Below are positions 1 through 11,918 of a stretch of DNA of 64,000 nt, in pieces. Under the pieces are notes generated by a model that saw nothing but the letters and a program-made list of their open reading frames with translations, had not been told where the DNA came from and did not search any database. Position numbers and translations under genes: made by a program. How positions within the stretch are numbered: position 1 is the stretch's first letter; every line of letters starts with the position of its first letter. The DNA is from Puccinia triticina (taxonomy: Eukaryota > Basidiomycota > Pucciniomycetes > Pucciniales > Pucciniaceae): contig NC_070562.1 of the NCBI RefSeq assembly GCF_026914185.1, positions 1,860,001 through 1,924,000 of the forward strand. Reading direction: 5' to 3'.

Positions 1-1179
1 ATACTATCATTCCTCAATCTTCATTTTTTTTTTGAGAAAATTATTGCATTTTTTGGTTTTTTTGTTCAATTTTTTTAAATTACACAACTTTGATTTTTGT
101 GTTTGTTTTTTCATATTTGTGTTTTGAAGAATATTTTGAACCATCTCACCAATACTAGTGACTTGAAGTTGGTTGGTTGAGTTTCTGTGGTCCAAAAATG
201 GTGTGGCGGATACAATTGTCTACCCACTGTACAGTAATTTCAAAAGAGGCACCAGGGGAGATATGTTCCCACTCCCCAGGGAGTGCCAGAGCTGAATTTT
301 ATGTGAGTTTTGGTTGGATGTGAGCCTGATGTGGATTAGTAACTCATCCCCAAAATAGTAAATTGGATGGAGAAGTTAGTGAAAAGTCAGTCACAATTGA
401 TTTGGAAGTCAACACAATGTTGTGTAGAATTCTTTTGTTTTCTATGTACAACTGTAGGAAGAAATATGATGAAATGATATTTCACCAAATTCCAACTCAT
501 CAATTGCTCCTGTTTACTGATTTTTAAGGATAGCAAAGCAAAATTCCCATTCTCAAAGGTAATTCCTCCAAAAAAATGGGTTTCTTGTAATTCACATTAT
601 ATGCCCTGATGTACAAAATTAAACTAAAAGTTGACTTGGTATTATTGGGTTTAGATTTTTGGAATGTGGTAATGTTGCAGTCATTGAAATTGAAACCCAT
701 TTTCTTGGAAATGCGGGAATTAATTTGAATTTGGCTGATAAAAATGACAAAAAACTGTTTTAATAGGGTGAAAGTCTGAGTTAAGTCAAGGTTGGATTGC
801 GGTGCCAATTCACTTTGGCCATATATCCTGTCCTCCTCACGAAAATGATCTAGTGAATTTTGTATTTTTTTGCTTTTCAAAATTCACATGTGCACATGCA
901 AGTTAACCTTTTTGCACTTTTCTAATAGTCACCCTGATGTACGCGCGTACATTGAGGTGGAAATATCACAGGATGGGCCTTTCACAGCCACATGAAAAGT
1001 AAAAAATTTGTTTTGAGACACCAATTGTCCCCCTGATGTACGCGAGTACATGAGGGGGAAAAAATCACAGGCTGGGCCTTTCACATCTCCATGGAAAGGA
1101 CACACTGGTCATGGAGCCAAGAAAGGACTATATTCTGGATGAGTTCTGGATGAATTATAGATGAGTTCTGGATGTTTTT
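1..1179. other. AT-rich intergenic sequence with a local direct repeat
   Basis: No convincing gene is visible here; the short reading frames have no family resemblance and no splice logic. Two imperfect direct copies of about 65 bp lie at 931-995 and 1030-1094. Both contain the palindromic core GTACGCG(C/A)GTAC followed by a shared segment around GGGCCTTTCACA. A stretch near 250-290 and one near 1310-1340 share a CTCCC(C/T)(A/G)GGGAG palindrome in a similar context, so pieces of a dispersed repeat are present. Confidence 0.6.
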
Positions 1180-2432
1180 TTGGCAAGTTATGGTTTATTT
1201 CAGGATGATTTCCAACTGATTTCCACACTGACTTCCAGTCTTGTTCATACCTATTCAATATTGCTTTACCAAAGGCCTCCAGCACAGTTATGGAAAAAAG
1301 TTACGGTAAGGCACTCCCTGGGGAGTGGGAAAATATCTCCCGTGGTGGAGGATGGTGAAGGGGTCATGGATCTTCCATGGATGAATTTTCCTCACCCAGC
1401 CAAACCTTGCTGCTAAAGTTAGGGTCTGATGACATATAAGTTGGATTTTCACAAACCTAATTGGGGGGTTCACAATTGACTTTCACCAGGAAGATTTTAT
1501 CACCTCACCAGGAGAGATGCGCAAGCTGCGCAATTAAATTTTAGCCTCACCCCAGGAAGTTTTTATGCTGGCGGAGCAACGGAAATGTACTGGCGCCCAT
1601 CCTCACCCATCACACCATGAACTCAGGCCGGTCAAGACATCAAGACCGGCCATTGATCTCATATGCCTGTATTTACCATACACCTCAACCAATGACCAAT
1701 CAATATCATCAGGTCAAGCAGGACGCACCCCTGCACCTCACTTGATGACCAACCCAGTTATTGGGTGGATACATACTCCACTCGATGACTTTGGGTCATC
1801 GAGTGGATCACCACTACCCGGTCATTGAGTGGGTACGCACTCCCCCACTCAATGGCCAACCCGGTCATTGAGGGGATACATACTCACTCAATGACCAATG
1901 ACCTAAAGGTCATCAAGTGAGTGGGTAACCAATACCCGGTCATTGAGTGGGTACAACTCCACTTGATGATCCGATTGTGTCATCCAGATCCACTCAATGG
2001 CCGGACCGGGTCATCGAGTGGATACACACTCCACTAAATGGCCGGACCTGGTCATTGAGTGGATACACACTCCACTAAATGACCCACTTGGCCATTGGGT
2101 GGATACACATTCCACTCGATGACTCGTTTGGGTCATCAAGTGGATACCCGCTCCACTTGATGGCCAGACCCGGTCATCAAGTGGATACACACTCCACTCA
2201 ATGGCCGGACCAGGTCATTGAGTGGATATAGAGATGGCCCCGGCAAACCCGTTGCGGGTAACTGCTATCTGCTTGCGGGTGCGGGTGCGGATGTCTGAAA
2301 TTCCGGGAAAAAGTGGGTGGGTACACGGATAATTCAACCCACACCCGCCCGCACCTGCCCACCGCTTTAACCGGAAAGCCTGATCCCTTCCGGTTGCCAA
2401 GGTTTTACAGCCTTGGCAGCCAGAAAAACCTA

Positions 2433-2622
2433 CTGTAATTACGAAAAAGCTTGTCCCTGCCCGGGACAGAGCCCCAAATATTTGGGACAAAATATTCAGA
2501 CTTCCGCCCAGTATGGCGGAAGTTTTGGAAGATACACAAGTGCACAGCACTTGACGTGCTGGCCTCTTCCAGATCAGTACGCCTGTACCTCTGCGCCTCC
2601 CTCCATTGTCGCTCCGGTCCGG
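2433..2622 (+). repeat. Left terminal inverted repeat of the Tc1/mariner element
   Basis: This segment matches the inverted sequence ending at 16252 nearly base for base over about 190 bp, including the internal palindromes CCAAATATTTGG and AAGTGCACAGCACTT. Open frames through it (one of 122 codons) are mirrored in the other copy and are side effects of the repeat, not genes. Confidence 0.8.
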
Positions 2623-2857
2623 CCGCCCGACAGGATTCCTCCCCCCCCACATCCTGATTCCCCCCATCCCAAATTCCCCACCTCGGTTGCCCGCCTTGTT
2701 TTTCCAGGCCCCTCAACCACCTTTGAATCCAGTCCACACTCGACCTCTCAGGTATCAATCATCTTCCGGGCACCCCAGTAAGTCCACACTGTCTCGCATT
2801 CCGTCAGTGATACCAACAAAGAAAACTGACCTTGTTTTCCATGTCATGCATTAGGAC

Positions 2858-3971
2858 ATGGGGTACGTGAAGTATGTCGCCAAGGTCAAGACGATTGTGG
2901 TGAAACTCCTTCTCCAAGGGAAATCCCGCGACAAAATCAACGCTATAGTTGATGAGAATATATCCTCCAAATCCCTGAGCCGCTGGAAGAACATGTTCAT
3001 TTGAACACACTTGGTGGTCCAAGACGCCTTGCTATACAAACCTCGTGGCCGCCCGCTTGCAATCTCCGTCGAAGAGCGGGACTTCATCTTGGATATTATC
3101 GGTGTGGACCCAACGTTGTATCTTGACGAGATACAGAAGGCGGTGCTCGAGTCCTCAGGGGAGCTGTATGCCATATTGACCATCCACAATGACCTCCAAC
3201 GTTGACTTGGCCTGACGCTCAAGGTTGCGCAACACGTTAGCCCATCTCAGGACTTGGTGAAGCAAGAAAGATGGACCATCAGGATCGCCGACATGCCACC
3301 TGAGTATCTTGTCTTCGTCGGTAAGTTTGATGTTTGTTATATCCGCATAGTGCCCTGCAAACAATCGTGTTCACTGACCCTGTTTATCTATCTATCAGAT
3401 GAGTCCTCCATTTGTATTGCCACCCAGCACCGGCGATTCGGACGGGGGGTTCGAGGTAGGCCTACAAAACGAGTTTGTCGGGAGTTTCAAGGCCCTCGGT
3501 TCACGCTTCTCCCTGGGGTGTCAACCGAAGGACTCATAGGTGTTATGTGCCAGCAAGGAGGTATTCAAAGAAATGACTTTGAATACTTCCTTGATGAAGT
3601 CTTAGTAAGTGTTCCACACTCAAATGGTAACACTGAGGACTCATACTGACAGAGTGGCGGTTCAGTTGCCTTTCATGAATCCCTTCCCAGGCCTCAGGAG
3701 CGTCGTTGTAATGGACAACTGCCAGGTCCATCACCGCGGCCAAGTCGCTCACTTGTTTGAACGTTGCAACATGCTCCACCTATATCTGCCCCCTTACAGC
3801 CCTGATTTCAACCCCATCAAGAAAACTTTTGCGGTTGTGAAGAACCACCTCAAGCGAGCCCAGGTGCTCACTGGAACGAATGACGACACCACGATTGTCA
3901 AGGATTTTGTCTCCGACTTGGTCACACCGGAGCTTATGCAATCCCTCTTCCGCGACTGCGGGTACATGTAA
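2858..3971 (+). pseudogene. Tc1/mariner (DD34E) transposase, inactivated
   Basis: The frame opens with a short helix-turn-helix-like region, then passes a basic GRP linker (YKPRGRPL), typical of Tc1-like transposases. An intron at about 3319-3399 restores the first catalytic motif (VFV then DESS). The second catalytic Asp is in VVMDNCQVHH. The third motif reads YSPDFNPIKK, where family members have NPIE, so the catalytic Glu is Lys at exactly the 34-residue spacing. Two in-frame TGA codons (after WKNMFI and after IHNDLQR) also break the frame; at least the second fits a CGA to TGA change. A second splice near 3604-3650 is not clean. The gene lies just inside the left terminal repeat and presumably once moved the element. 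It cannot be active as it stands. Confidence 0.75.
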
Positions 3972-4261
3972 TTGCCTCACCCCTCGACTTTCTCTTATCT
4001 GAGTGTCTGATCGTAACATGTTTCATATGTCGTAGCAATAAATGACTGGTGTTCCCCCACTGGGTCCTTTGAGACTCACTTTATTAAACACTGTTCAATC
4101 TTCCTGATTTGGAGGACCGCCGCGGGTCATCCATATCCCTGAGCCCTTTAAGGCTCCAAGTTCCAAAGTCCCCTCTGTCTGAAGGGCCAAGACCTATAAG
4201 TCGTCATGTCTTTGCTTCTGGCCCCCTCAGGTCGTGAGCTCTTCATGACTCCAAGTCCACA

Positions 4262-4500
4262 GTTCCAGGTTTCCTCTCTGGACTTGGTGAGGTCTTCATC
4301 TCGCCAAGTCCTCGCTTGGCCTCTCAGCGCGCGAGCGGTCCTATTGTCCGAAAGGACTTCATAAGTCGTCATGACTTCCCTTCTTGCCCCAGGGTTCCTC
4401 TCTGGACTTGGACTTGGTGAGGTCTTCTTCTCGCCAAGTCCTCGCTTGGCCTCTCAGCGCGCAAGCGGTTCTATTGTCCGGAAGGACTTCAGGTCCTCTC
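4262..4500 (+). repeat. Tandem duplication of about 128 bp
   Basis: Two head-to-tail copies share GGTTTCCTCTCTGGACTTGG-like starts, the segment TCGCCAAGTCCTCGCTTGGC and CTCTCAGCGCGC, differing by a few bases and a small internal duplication. The segment lies between the 3' ends of the transposase and the cargo gene. No coding function is visible. Confidence 0.6.
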
Positions 4501-4698
4501 GGCCAATAGAAAGTCTATGCGCAATTGATGCCATCCTCTCCTGTGTGAGAACTCGCAAAGACCCGGGCTTCCTGACCACTGGGAATGAGCCCGTCATGTC
4601 CCCGAGGCCTCATAGCATCTCTTGGGGGAGCGTGGATCTGATGAGCGCCCCCAGTTCTCGCAGCCACTCGGCAAACAAGAAAAAATTATAATGGAACC

Positions 4699-4737
4699 CT
4701 TTGTGATTGGGACGTCACGGACGTCCCAATCACAAAG
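4699..4737. other. Perfect 17-bp stem hairpin
   Basis: CTTTGTGATTGGGACGT is followed by a 5-base loop and then its exact reverse complement. It lies between the convergent ends of the transposase relic and the cargo gene. It may be a relic of a tiny foldback element or a transcript-end structure; nothing in the sequence decides between these. Confidence 0.6.
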
Positions 4738-5405
4738 CAAGGAAATGATAATCAACTTGCTAACATGGTACTTGAGTTACTTTGAGAGAGAAACAAGGGA
4801 GGGCATAATTTGGATGCCCAACAGACATGGGCAACAGAGGTGGGATTGAGGCATGCTGGGGGTTACCTATGGGGCATCACCATCGACCATGTTGGACCCC
4901 GGTGCCTCGTCAGAGTTGTCCGTGGGTGGGTTGCTTGCGGCACCGCTGCAATCTGGATCAGCCCGATCTTCTCCCCGCTAACTTGCTGAAGGAGCCGGGC
5001 ACCATCGCAGATGAGTCGGGCGGGGCCGGCTTTGAAACCAAGTTGGGTCAAGTCGGCCTCCGAACTGCGTAAAAAGTAGGACCACAAAGTGATGTTTTGG
5101 TCCTGGATTAACCACCGGGTGTGGAAATCCTTGGCCAGGATCTGACAGTGCCGTAAGAAGAAAGCCATAGCGTTTGCTGCGGCCTCGCGGGGGGGGACTG
5201 AATTGCTTATCCAAGAATTTGTCAAATCAGGGGTACCTGGGGTGGAGTCTGCGCCGAGGTTCAGGCGGCCCAAGCGGGCCAAGTTGATAGGCGTGATAGT
5301 TCTCCGGGGTCCGGCGAGCGTGCGACGTGCATTCCCCATGACTGCAATTTCAGGGGATGACGGGGCTTGAGCGGGATGGTTCTGTGAAACTCCATAAAAT
5401 ATTAT

Positions 5406-5476
5406 GTGTCCTATGGGAGTTGAACCCATGTCTCTTATATCCATGTTAAGTGTACTAACCACTGTACTAAGGACGC
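5406..5476 (-). ncRNA. tRNA-like cloverleaf inside the first LTR
   Basis: On the minus strand 71 nt fold as a tRNA: acceptor stem GCGTCCT with AGGACAC (6 of 7 pairs), D stem GTAC/GTAC, anticodon stem with 4 of 5 pairs, and T stem ATGGG/CCCAT. TAGTACAGTGG matches the pol III A box and GTTCAACTC the B box with no mismatch, 33 nt apart. A TTTT lies a few bases downstream, still inside the LTR. The anticodon loop reads CATGGAT, so position 33 is A instead of the near-universal T. A charged, decoding tRNA is therefore doubtful; a pol III promoter or transcript is the simpler reading. Confidence 0.7.
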
Positions 5477-5687
5477 TTGGATATGAATAGCTTCAGGTGG
5501 GTCAATGAACATCCACTGGTGTCACATGAAGATCCCTAATTGAGGGGAAGACCCGTAAATGACAGGTCATGAATGAGTGACACCAGCAGGTATGATAAAG
5601 CTAAGAGTAGCAGAACCACAACCTGACAGCCCCCCGTGCTATGAAAGGGGTTTATCATACCAAGACTCCATAATATCCTAGGTATCA

Positions 5688-5711
5688 CGCGGTAGCGCTG
5701 GGCTCATAACC
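5688..5711 (-). promoter_or_regulatory. Primer binding site complementary to the 5' half of tRNA-Met
   Basis: The plus strand here reads like a tRNA D-arm and anticodon arm, with GGTAGCGCTGGGCTCATAACC-type order and a CTCATAA loop; it ends directly at the LTR starting at 5712. On the minus strand this gives a primer site that pairs with the internal (5' half) part of a methionine tRNA. Drosophila copia and yeast Ty5 are known to use such half-tRNA-iMet priming. The G-run at the other end of the 83-bp interior (5630-5635 on the minus strand) suits a polypurine tract. Confidence 0.6.
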
Positions 5712-5734
5712 TGTGAAACTCCATAAAATATTAT

Positions 5735-5805
5735 GTGTCCTATGGGAGTTGAACCCATGTCTCTTATATCCATGTTAAGTGTACTAACCACTGTACTAAG
5801 GACGC
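5735..5805 (-). ncRNA. tRNA-like cloverleaf inside the second LTR
   Basis: Identical to the copy in the other LTR, 329 bp downstream, with the same A box, B box, stems and A33 loop. Both LTR copies retain the structure intact, as expected from copying one template during reverse transcription. Confidence 0.7.
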
Positions 5806-7379
5806 TTGGATATGAATAGCTGCAGGTGGGTCAATGAACATCCACTGGTGTCACATGAAGATCCCTAATTGAGGGGAAGACCCGTAAATGACAGGTCATG
5901 AATGAGTGACACCAGCAGGTATGATAAAGCTAAGAGTAGCAGAACCACAACCTGACAGGTTCCCTCCACGGATGTGCTCAATCGAAGCGGCGATAGATGA
6001 GGCAGTGGAGGAACCGGTTTTGAGTCCTCCTACGTCCGCATGGTTGGGTGCCTCTGCGTCTTGTCGGGCCTGACTCATCAAACAAAACATGCGGGTAAAT
6101 GGCGATGAAGTACAAGCCCGGGGTTGTCTGAGGGGAACTGAAGCCTCAGATGAGGGACTTGCCTCGGGGGGATTGGTGACCGGCGCACGGATCACATCCT
6201 GGGCAGGCAACAAGTTGGGCGTGCCCGAGGTGGATCCACCTCCTTGGAATGTGCGGGAAGCCGGGGATCCGGCGCTCAGAGTTGGCGCAGCTTTCCTCTT
6301 CGGGGTACTTGGGGAGATCCAGGCAAACAGGGGGGTATCTGGGGGGTTGTTGAGCGTGACTGAAGGGTCGGGGCCATTGAGCTTACGGGCCCACCCCCAA
6401 AAGACCTTGTGGCTGAGCTCAATATATCGGCCATCCCCGGAGGGGTGCATCGCCACCTCGCCCTCTTTTGGCGGAGCCCGGCGCTCATCGTGCATCGCCA
6501 AATGATGGTTCCGGAGCAGCTGCACCTTCTCAGTGCCAGGTTCGGCAATCTGAGCATTGGGCTGCAAGTGATATGAATTTCAGCCGTGGTGAAAAGACCA
6601 AAAGGACAAAAACAGCTCACATTTGCCGCAAGCCAAGCTCGTTGATGTTCGAGCGGAGCCCTCTCTGCATCCGTGCCGTGTTGCATGATCAGGCGCGCGT
6701 TACACTACCAAGATGGATGAATTTGGGATGTCGTATATTGATCAATATAGCGTATATTGATCAATTCATATTGATCAATTTTTTTTTTTTTTTTATTATT
6801 CCTCTTGATACCTTTGTCTGTTTTCCATGTCTCCTTGATACTATTCTATAATCTCTCTCCTTCTGCCTGTGTTAGCTTCAAGCCACAGGAATTCTTTCTT
6901 TCTTTTGCCTGATAGCATTTATAAATTTCTACATACACCACTCAATTCTTCCTGAAAAAAAGACGTTGCAAGTTTTAGGATTAATCCAGGGTAGCTGTGG
7001 GGTCTCAAATTTTTTTTCTTTTTTTTTTTACTTCAACAATTGATGTTATCAGAAGTCTCCAAATCAACTTTTTTTCAAAAGAGGAAAAACATTGACCCCT
7101 GACCTCTCTCATGATACCATCCTGCACACATTTTTAATTTGGCTGGTTGAACTTGCTCAAGATATTGCATATCATACTTGAAGTGCTACATGCATAGAAG
7201 GCCTTTTTGAAATTAGTTTACCATGGTTTAGCATATTTTTGTCAGGTTCTTTTTTTTATCTACTTTTGTCATCAACCACAGATTAATGAGGAATATTTCC
7301 ATATAAAATTTCATTGGACAATTTTTCTGCATATAAAACCCAGGAATATTTTAAAATATAATTTATTTGGGGTCGCATC

Positions 7380-10300
7380 CATTATGCAGCAGCAACGATG
7401 TGATCAGTTCCCAAATATCACTAATTTGGTAGTTTCTGGCCCTTTCTGCCACTATATCTCAACACAGCGTGGGAGTTCTTCCATGATATTGGTATCAAAA
7501 TGATCAATAGCCCCCAAGGATTCATTTTTTACCTTAAATTACCACATAACGCAAATGTAGCAGCTACAATCTGATCAGTTGCCAAATGTCACTAATTTGG
7601 TAGTTTCTTGGTGTTGCTGCCACTATATCTAAACACAGCCTGGGAGTTCTTCCATGATATTGGTATCATAATGATCAATAGCCACCAAGGATTCATTGTG
7701 TACCTTAAATGACCACAAAACCTTCAAATGTAGCAGCTATAATCTGACGAGTTGCCAAATCTCACTAATTTGGTAGTTTCTTGGTGTTTCTGCCACTATA
7801 TCTCAGCGCAGCATGGGAGTTCTTCCATGATATTGGTACCAAGATGATCAAATGCCCTCAAAGATTGATTGAGTACCTCCAATGAGCCCAAAACCCCCAA
7901 TTGTAGCAGGCACAATGTGATCAGTTGCCAAATATCACTAATTTGGTAGTTTCTTGGTGTTTCTGCCACTATATCTCAGCGCAGCATGGGAGTTCTTCAA
8001 TGATATTGGTACCAAAGTGATCAAATGCCCCTGAAGATTCATTTGGTACCTTGAATGACCACAAAACCCCCAAATGTAGCAGCCACAATGTGATCAGTTG
8101 CCAAATATCACTAATTTGGTAGTTTCTCGGTGTTTCTGCCACTATATCTCAGCGCAGCATGGGAGTTATTCCATTATATTGGTACCAAAATGATCAAAAA
8201 CCCTCAAACATTCATTGAGTACCTTGGATGACCACAAAACCCCCAAATGTAGCAGCCACAATGTGATCAGTTGCAAAATATCACTAATTTGGTAGTTTCT
8301 TGGTGTTTCTACCACTATATCTCAGTGCACCATGGGAGTTCTTACATGATATTGGTACCATAATGATCAGATGCCCTCAAAGATTCATTTTGTACCTCCA
8401 ATGACCACAAAACCCCAAATGTAGCAGCTACAATGTGATCAGTTGCCAAATATCACTAATTTGGTAGTTTCTTGGTGTTTCTGCCACTATATCTCAGCGC
8501 AGCATGGAAGTTCTTCTATGATATTGGTACCAAAATGATCACATGTCCTCGAAAATTCATTGAGTACCTTGGATGACCACAAAGCCCCCAAATGTAGCAG
8601 CCACAATGTGATAAGTTGACGAATATCACTAATTTGGTAGTTTCTTGATGTTTCTGCCACTATATCTCAGCACAGCGTGGGAGTTCTTCCATGATATTTG
8701 AACCAAAATAATCAAATTCCCTCAAGCATTCATTGGATACCTTGGATGACCACAAAACCCCCAAATGTAGCAGCCACAATGTGATCAGTTGCCAAATATC
8801 AATAATTTGGTAGTTTCTTGGTGTTTCTGCCACTATATCTCACGCCAGCATGGGAGTTCTTCCATGATATTGGTACCAAAATGATCAAATAGCCCTGAAG
8901 ACTTATTGTGTACCTTGGATGACCACAAAACCCCCAAATGTAGCAGCCACAAGGTGATCAGCTGGCAAGTGTTCTAATTTGGTAGTTTCTTGGTTTTCTG
9001 CCGCTATATCTCAGCGCAGCATGGGAGTTCTTCCATGATATTGGGACCACAATGATCAAAGGGCCCTGAAGATTTATTTTGTACCTTGGATGACCACAAA
9101 ACCCCCAAATGTAGCAGCCACAATGTGATCAGTTGACGAATATCACTAATTTGGTAGTTTCTTGATGTTTCTGCCACTATATCTCAGCACAGCATTGGGG
9201 TTCTTCCATGATATTTGTGCCAAAATGATCACATGGCCCTGAAGATCCATTGTGTACCTTGAATGACCACCAAACCCCCGAATGTAGCAGCCACAATGTG
9301 ATCAGTTGGCAAATGTTCTAATTTGGTAGTTTCTTGGTGTTTCTGCCACTATATCTCAGCGCAGCATAGGAGTTCTTCCATAATATTGGAACCAAGATGA
9401 TCAAATGCCCTCAAACATTCATTGAGTACCTTGGATGACCACAAAACCCCCAAATGTAGCAGCCACAATGTGATCAGTTGCCAAATATCACTAATTTGGT
9501 AGTTTCTTGATGTTTCTGCCAGTTTATCTCAGCCCCGCGTGGGAGTTCTTCCATGATATTGGTACCAAAATTATCATATGCCCCTGAAGATTCATTTCGT
9601 ACCTTGAATGACCACAAAACCCCCAAATGTAGCAGCCACATTGTGATCAGTTGCCAAATATCACTAATTTGATAGTTTCTTGGTGTTTCTGCCACTATAT
9701 CTCAGCGCAGCGTGGGAGTTCTTCCATGATATTGGTACCAAAATGATCAAATTGCCCTGAAGATTAATTTTGTACCTTGGATGACCACAAAACCCCCAAA
9801 TTTAGCAGCCACAATGTGATCAGTTGGCAAATGTTCTAATTTGGTAGTTTCTTGGTGTCTCTGCCACTATATCTCAGCGCAGCATGGGAGTTCTTCCATG
9901 ATATTGGTACCAAATTGATCACATCCCCTCAAACATTCATTTTGTACCTTGGATGACCACAAAACCCCCAAATGTAGCAGCCACAATGTGATCAGTTGCC
10001 AAATATCACTAATTTGGTAGTTTCTTGGTGTTTCTGCCACTATATCTCAGCGCAGCATGGCAATTCTTCCATGATGTTGGTACCAAAATGATCAAATGGC
10101 CCTGAAGATTCATTATGTACCTTGGATGACCACAAAACCCCCAAATGTAGCAGCCACAATGTGATCAGTTGCCAGATATCACTAATTTGGTAGTTTCTTG
10201 GTGTTTCTGCCAATATATCTCAGGCCAGCATGGGAGTTCTTCCATGATATTGGTACCAAAATGATCAAACGGCCCTGAAGATTCATTGTGTACCTTGGAT

Positions 10301-11918
10301 GACCACAAAACCCCCAAATTTAGCAGCCACAATGTGATCAGTTGCCAAATATCACTAATTTGGTAGTTTCTTTGTGTTTCTGCCACTATATCTCAGGACA
10401 GAATGGCAGTTCTTCCATGATATTGGTACCAAAATGATCAAATGGCCCTGAAGATCCATCGTCTACCTTGGATGACTACCAAACCCCCAAATTTAGCAGC
10501 CACAATGTGATCAGTTGCCAAATATCACTAATTTGGTAGTTTCTTGGTGTTTCTGCCACTATATCTCAGCGCAGCATGGGAATTCTTCCATGATATTGGT
10601 ACCACAATGATCAAAGGGCCCTGAAGATTCATTATGTACCTTGGATGACCACAAAACCCCCAAATTTAGCAGCCACAATGTGATCAGTTGCCAAATATCA
10701 CTAATTTGGTAGTTTCTTGGTGTTTCTGCCACTATATCTCAGGCCAGCATGGGAGTTCTTCCATGATATTGGTACCAAAATGATCAAATGGCCCTGAAGA
10801 TTCATTGTGTACCTTGGATGACCACCAAACCCCCAAATTTAGCAGCCACAATGTGATCAGTTGGCAAATGTTCTAATTTGGTAGTTTCTTGGTGTCTCTG
10901 CCACTATATCTCAGCGCAGCATGGGAGTTCTTCCATGATATTGGTACCAAAATGATCACATCCCCTCAAACATTCAATTTGTACCTTGGATGACCACAAA
11001 ACCCCCAAATGTAGCAGCCACAATGTGATCAGTTGCCAAATATCACTAATTTGGTAGTTTCTTGGTGTTTCTGCCACTATATCTCAGCGCAGCATGGGAA
11101 TTCTTCCATGATATTGGTACCAAAATGATCAAATGGCCCTGAAGATTCATTATGTACCTTGGATGACCACAAAACCCCCAAATGTAGCAGCCAGAATGTG
11201 ATCAGTTGCCAAATATCACTAATTTGGTAGTTTCTTGGTGTTTCTGCCACTATATCTCAGGCCAGAATGGGAGTTCTTCCATGATATTGGTACCAAAATG
11301 ATCACATGCCCTCAAGCATTAATTGGGTACCTTGCATGACCACAAAACCCCAAAATGTAGCAGCCACAATGGGATCAGTTGCCAAATATCACTAATTTGG
11401 TAGTTTCCTGGTGTTTCTGCCACTATATCTCAGCGCAGCATGGGAGTTCTTCCATGATATTGGTACCAAAATGATCAAATGGCCCTGAAGATCCATGGTG
11501 TACCTTGGATGACCACCAAACCCCCAAATTTAGCAGCCACAATGTGATCAGTTGGCAAATGTTCTAATTTGGCAGTTTCTTGGTGTTTCTGCCACTATAT
11601 CTCAGCGCAGGATAGGAGTTCCTTCATGATATTGGTACCAAGATGATCAGATGCCCTCGAACATTCATCGAGTCCCTTGGATGACCACAAAACCCCCAAA
11701 TTTAGCAGCCACAATGTGATCAGTTGCCAAATATCACTAATTTGGTAGTTTCTTGGTGTTTCTGCCACTATATCTCGGTGCAGCATAGGAGTTCTCCCAT
11801 GATATTGGTACCAAAATGATCAAATGCCCTCAAAGATAAATTGTGTACCTTGAATGACCACAAAACCCCCAAATGTAGCAGCTACAATGTGAATGGTTGC
11901 CAAATATCACTAATTTGG
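7380..11918 (+). repeat. Left satellite array of the CACTA foldback, about 27 units of 173 bp
   Basis: The landmark GCCAAATATCACTAATTTGG recurs at an average spacing of about 173 bp from about 7408 to 11898, 27 times by hand count. Each unit also carries CACTATATCTCAGCGCAGC, CCATGATATTGGTACC and GACCACAAAACCCCCAAAT. Units differ by a few percent. Two or more variants (for example a GGCAAATGTTCTAATTTGG type) alternate in a higher-order pattern. Reading frames of 60-75 codons recur in the units and are not genes. Confidence 0.85.

Larger units (their letters stand above)
5383..5957 (-). mobile_element. Miniature LTR retrotransposon (TRIM) with tRNA-like LTRs
   Basis: Two 246-bp direct repeats (5383-5628 and 5712-5957) begin TG and end CA, differ at one base by my reading, enclose 83 bp, and are flanked by a perfect 5-bp target duplication GGTTC (5378-5382 and 5958-5962). 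That is the structure of a terminal-repeat retrotransposon in miniature. Read on the minus strand, the LTR is followed directly by a sequence complementary to the 5' half of a tRNA-Met ending in the anticodon loop, and a G-run lies directly before the other LTR, as expected for primer binding site and polypurine tract. It has no coding capacity, so an autonomous relative must have mobilised it. Near-identical LTRs imply a recent insertion. Confidence 0.85.

Noticed and set aside
2413..2781. A 122-codon frame resembling one at 15688-16272
   Set aside because: The resemblance is due to the mariner terminal inverted repeats in which both lie.
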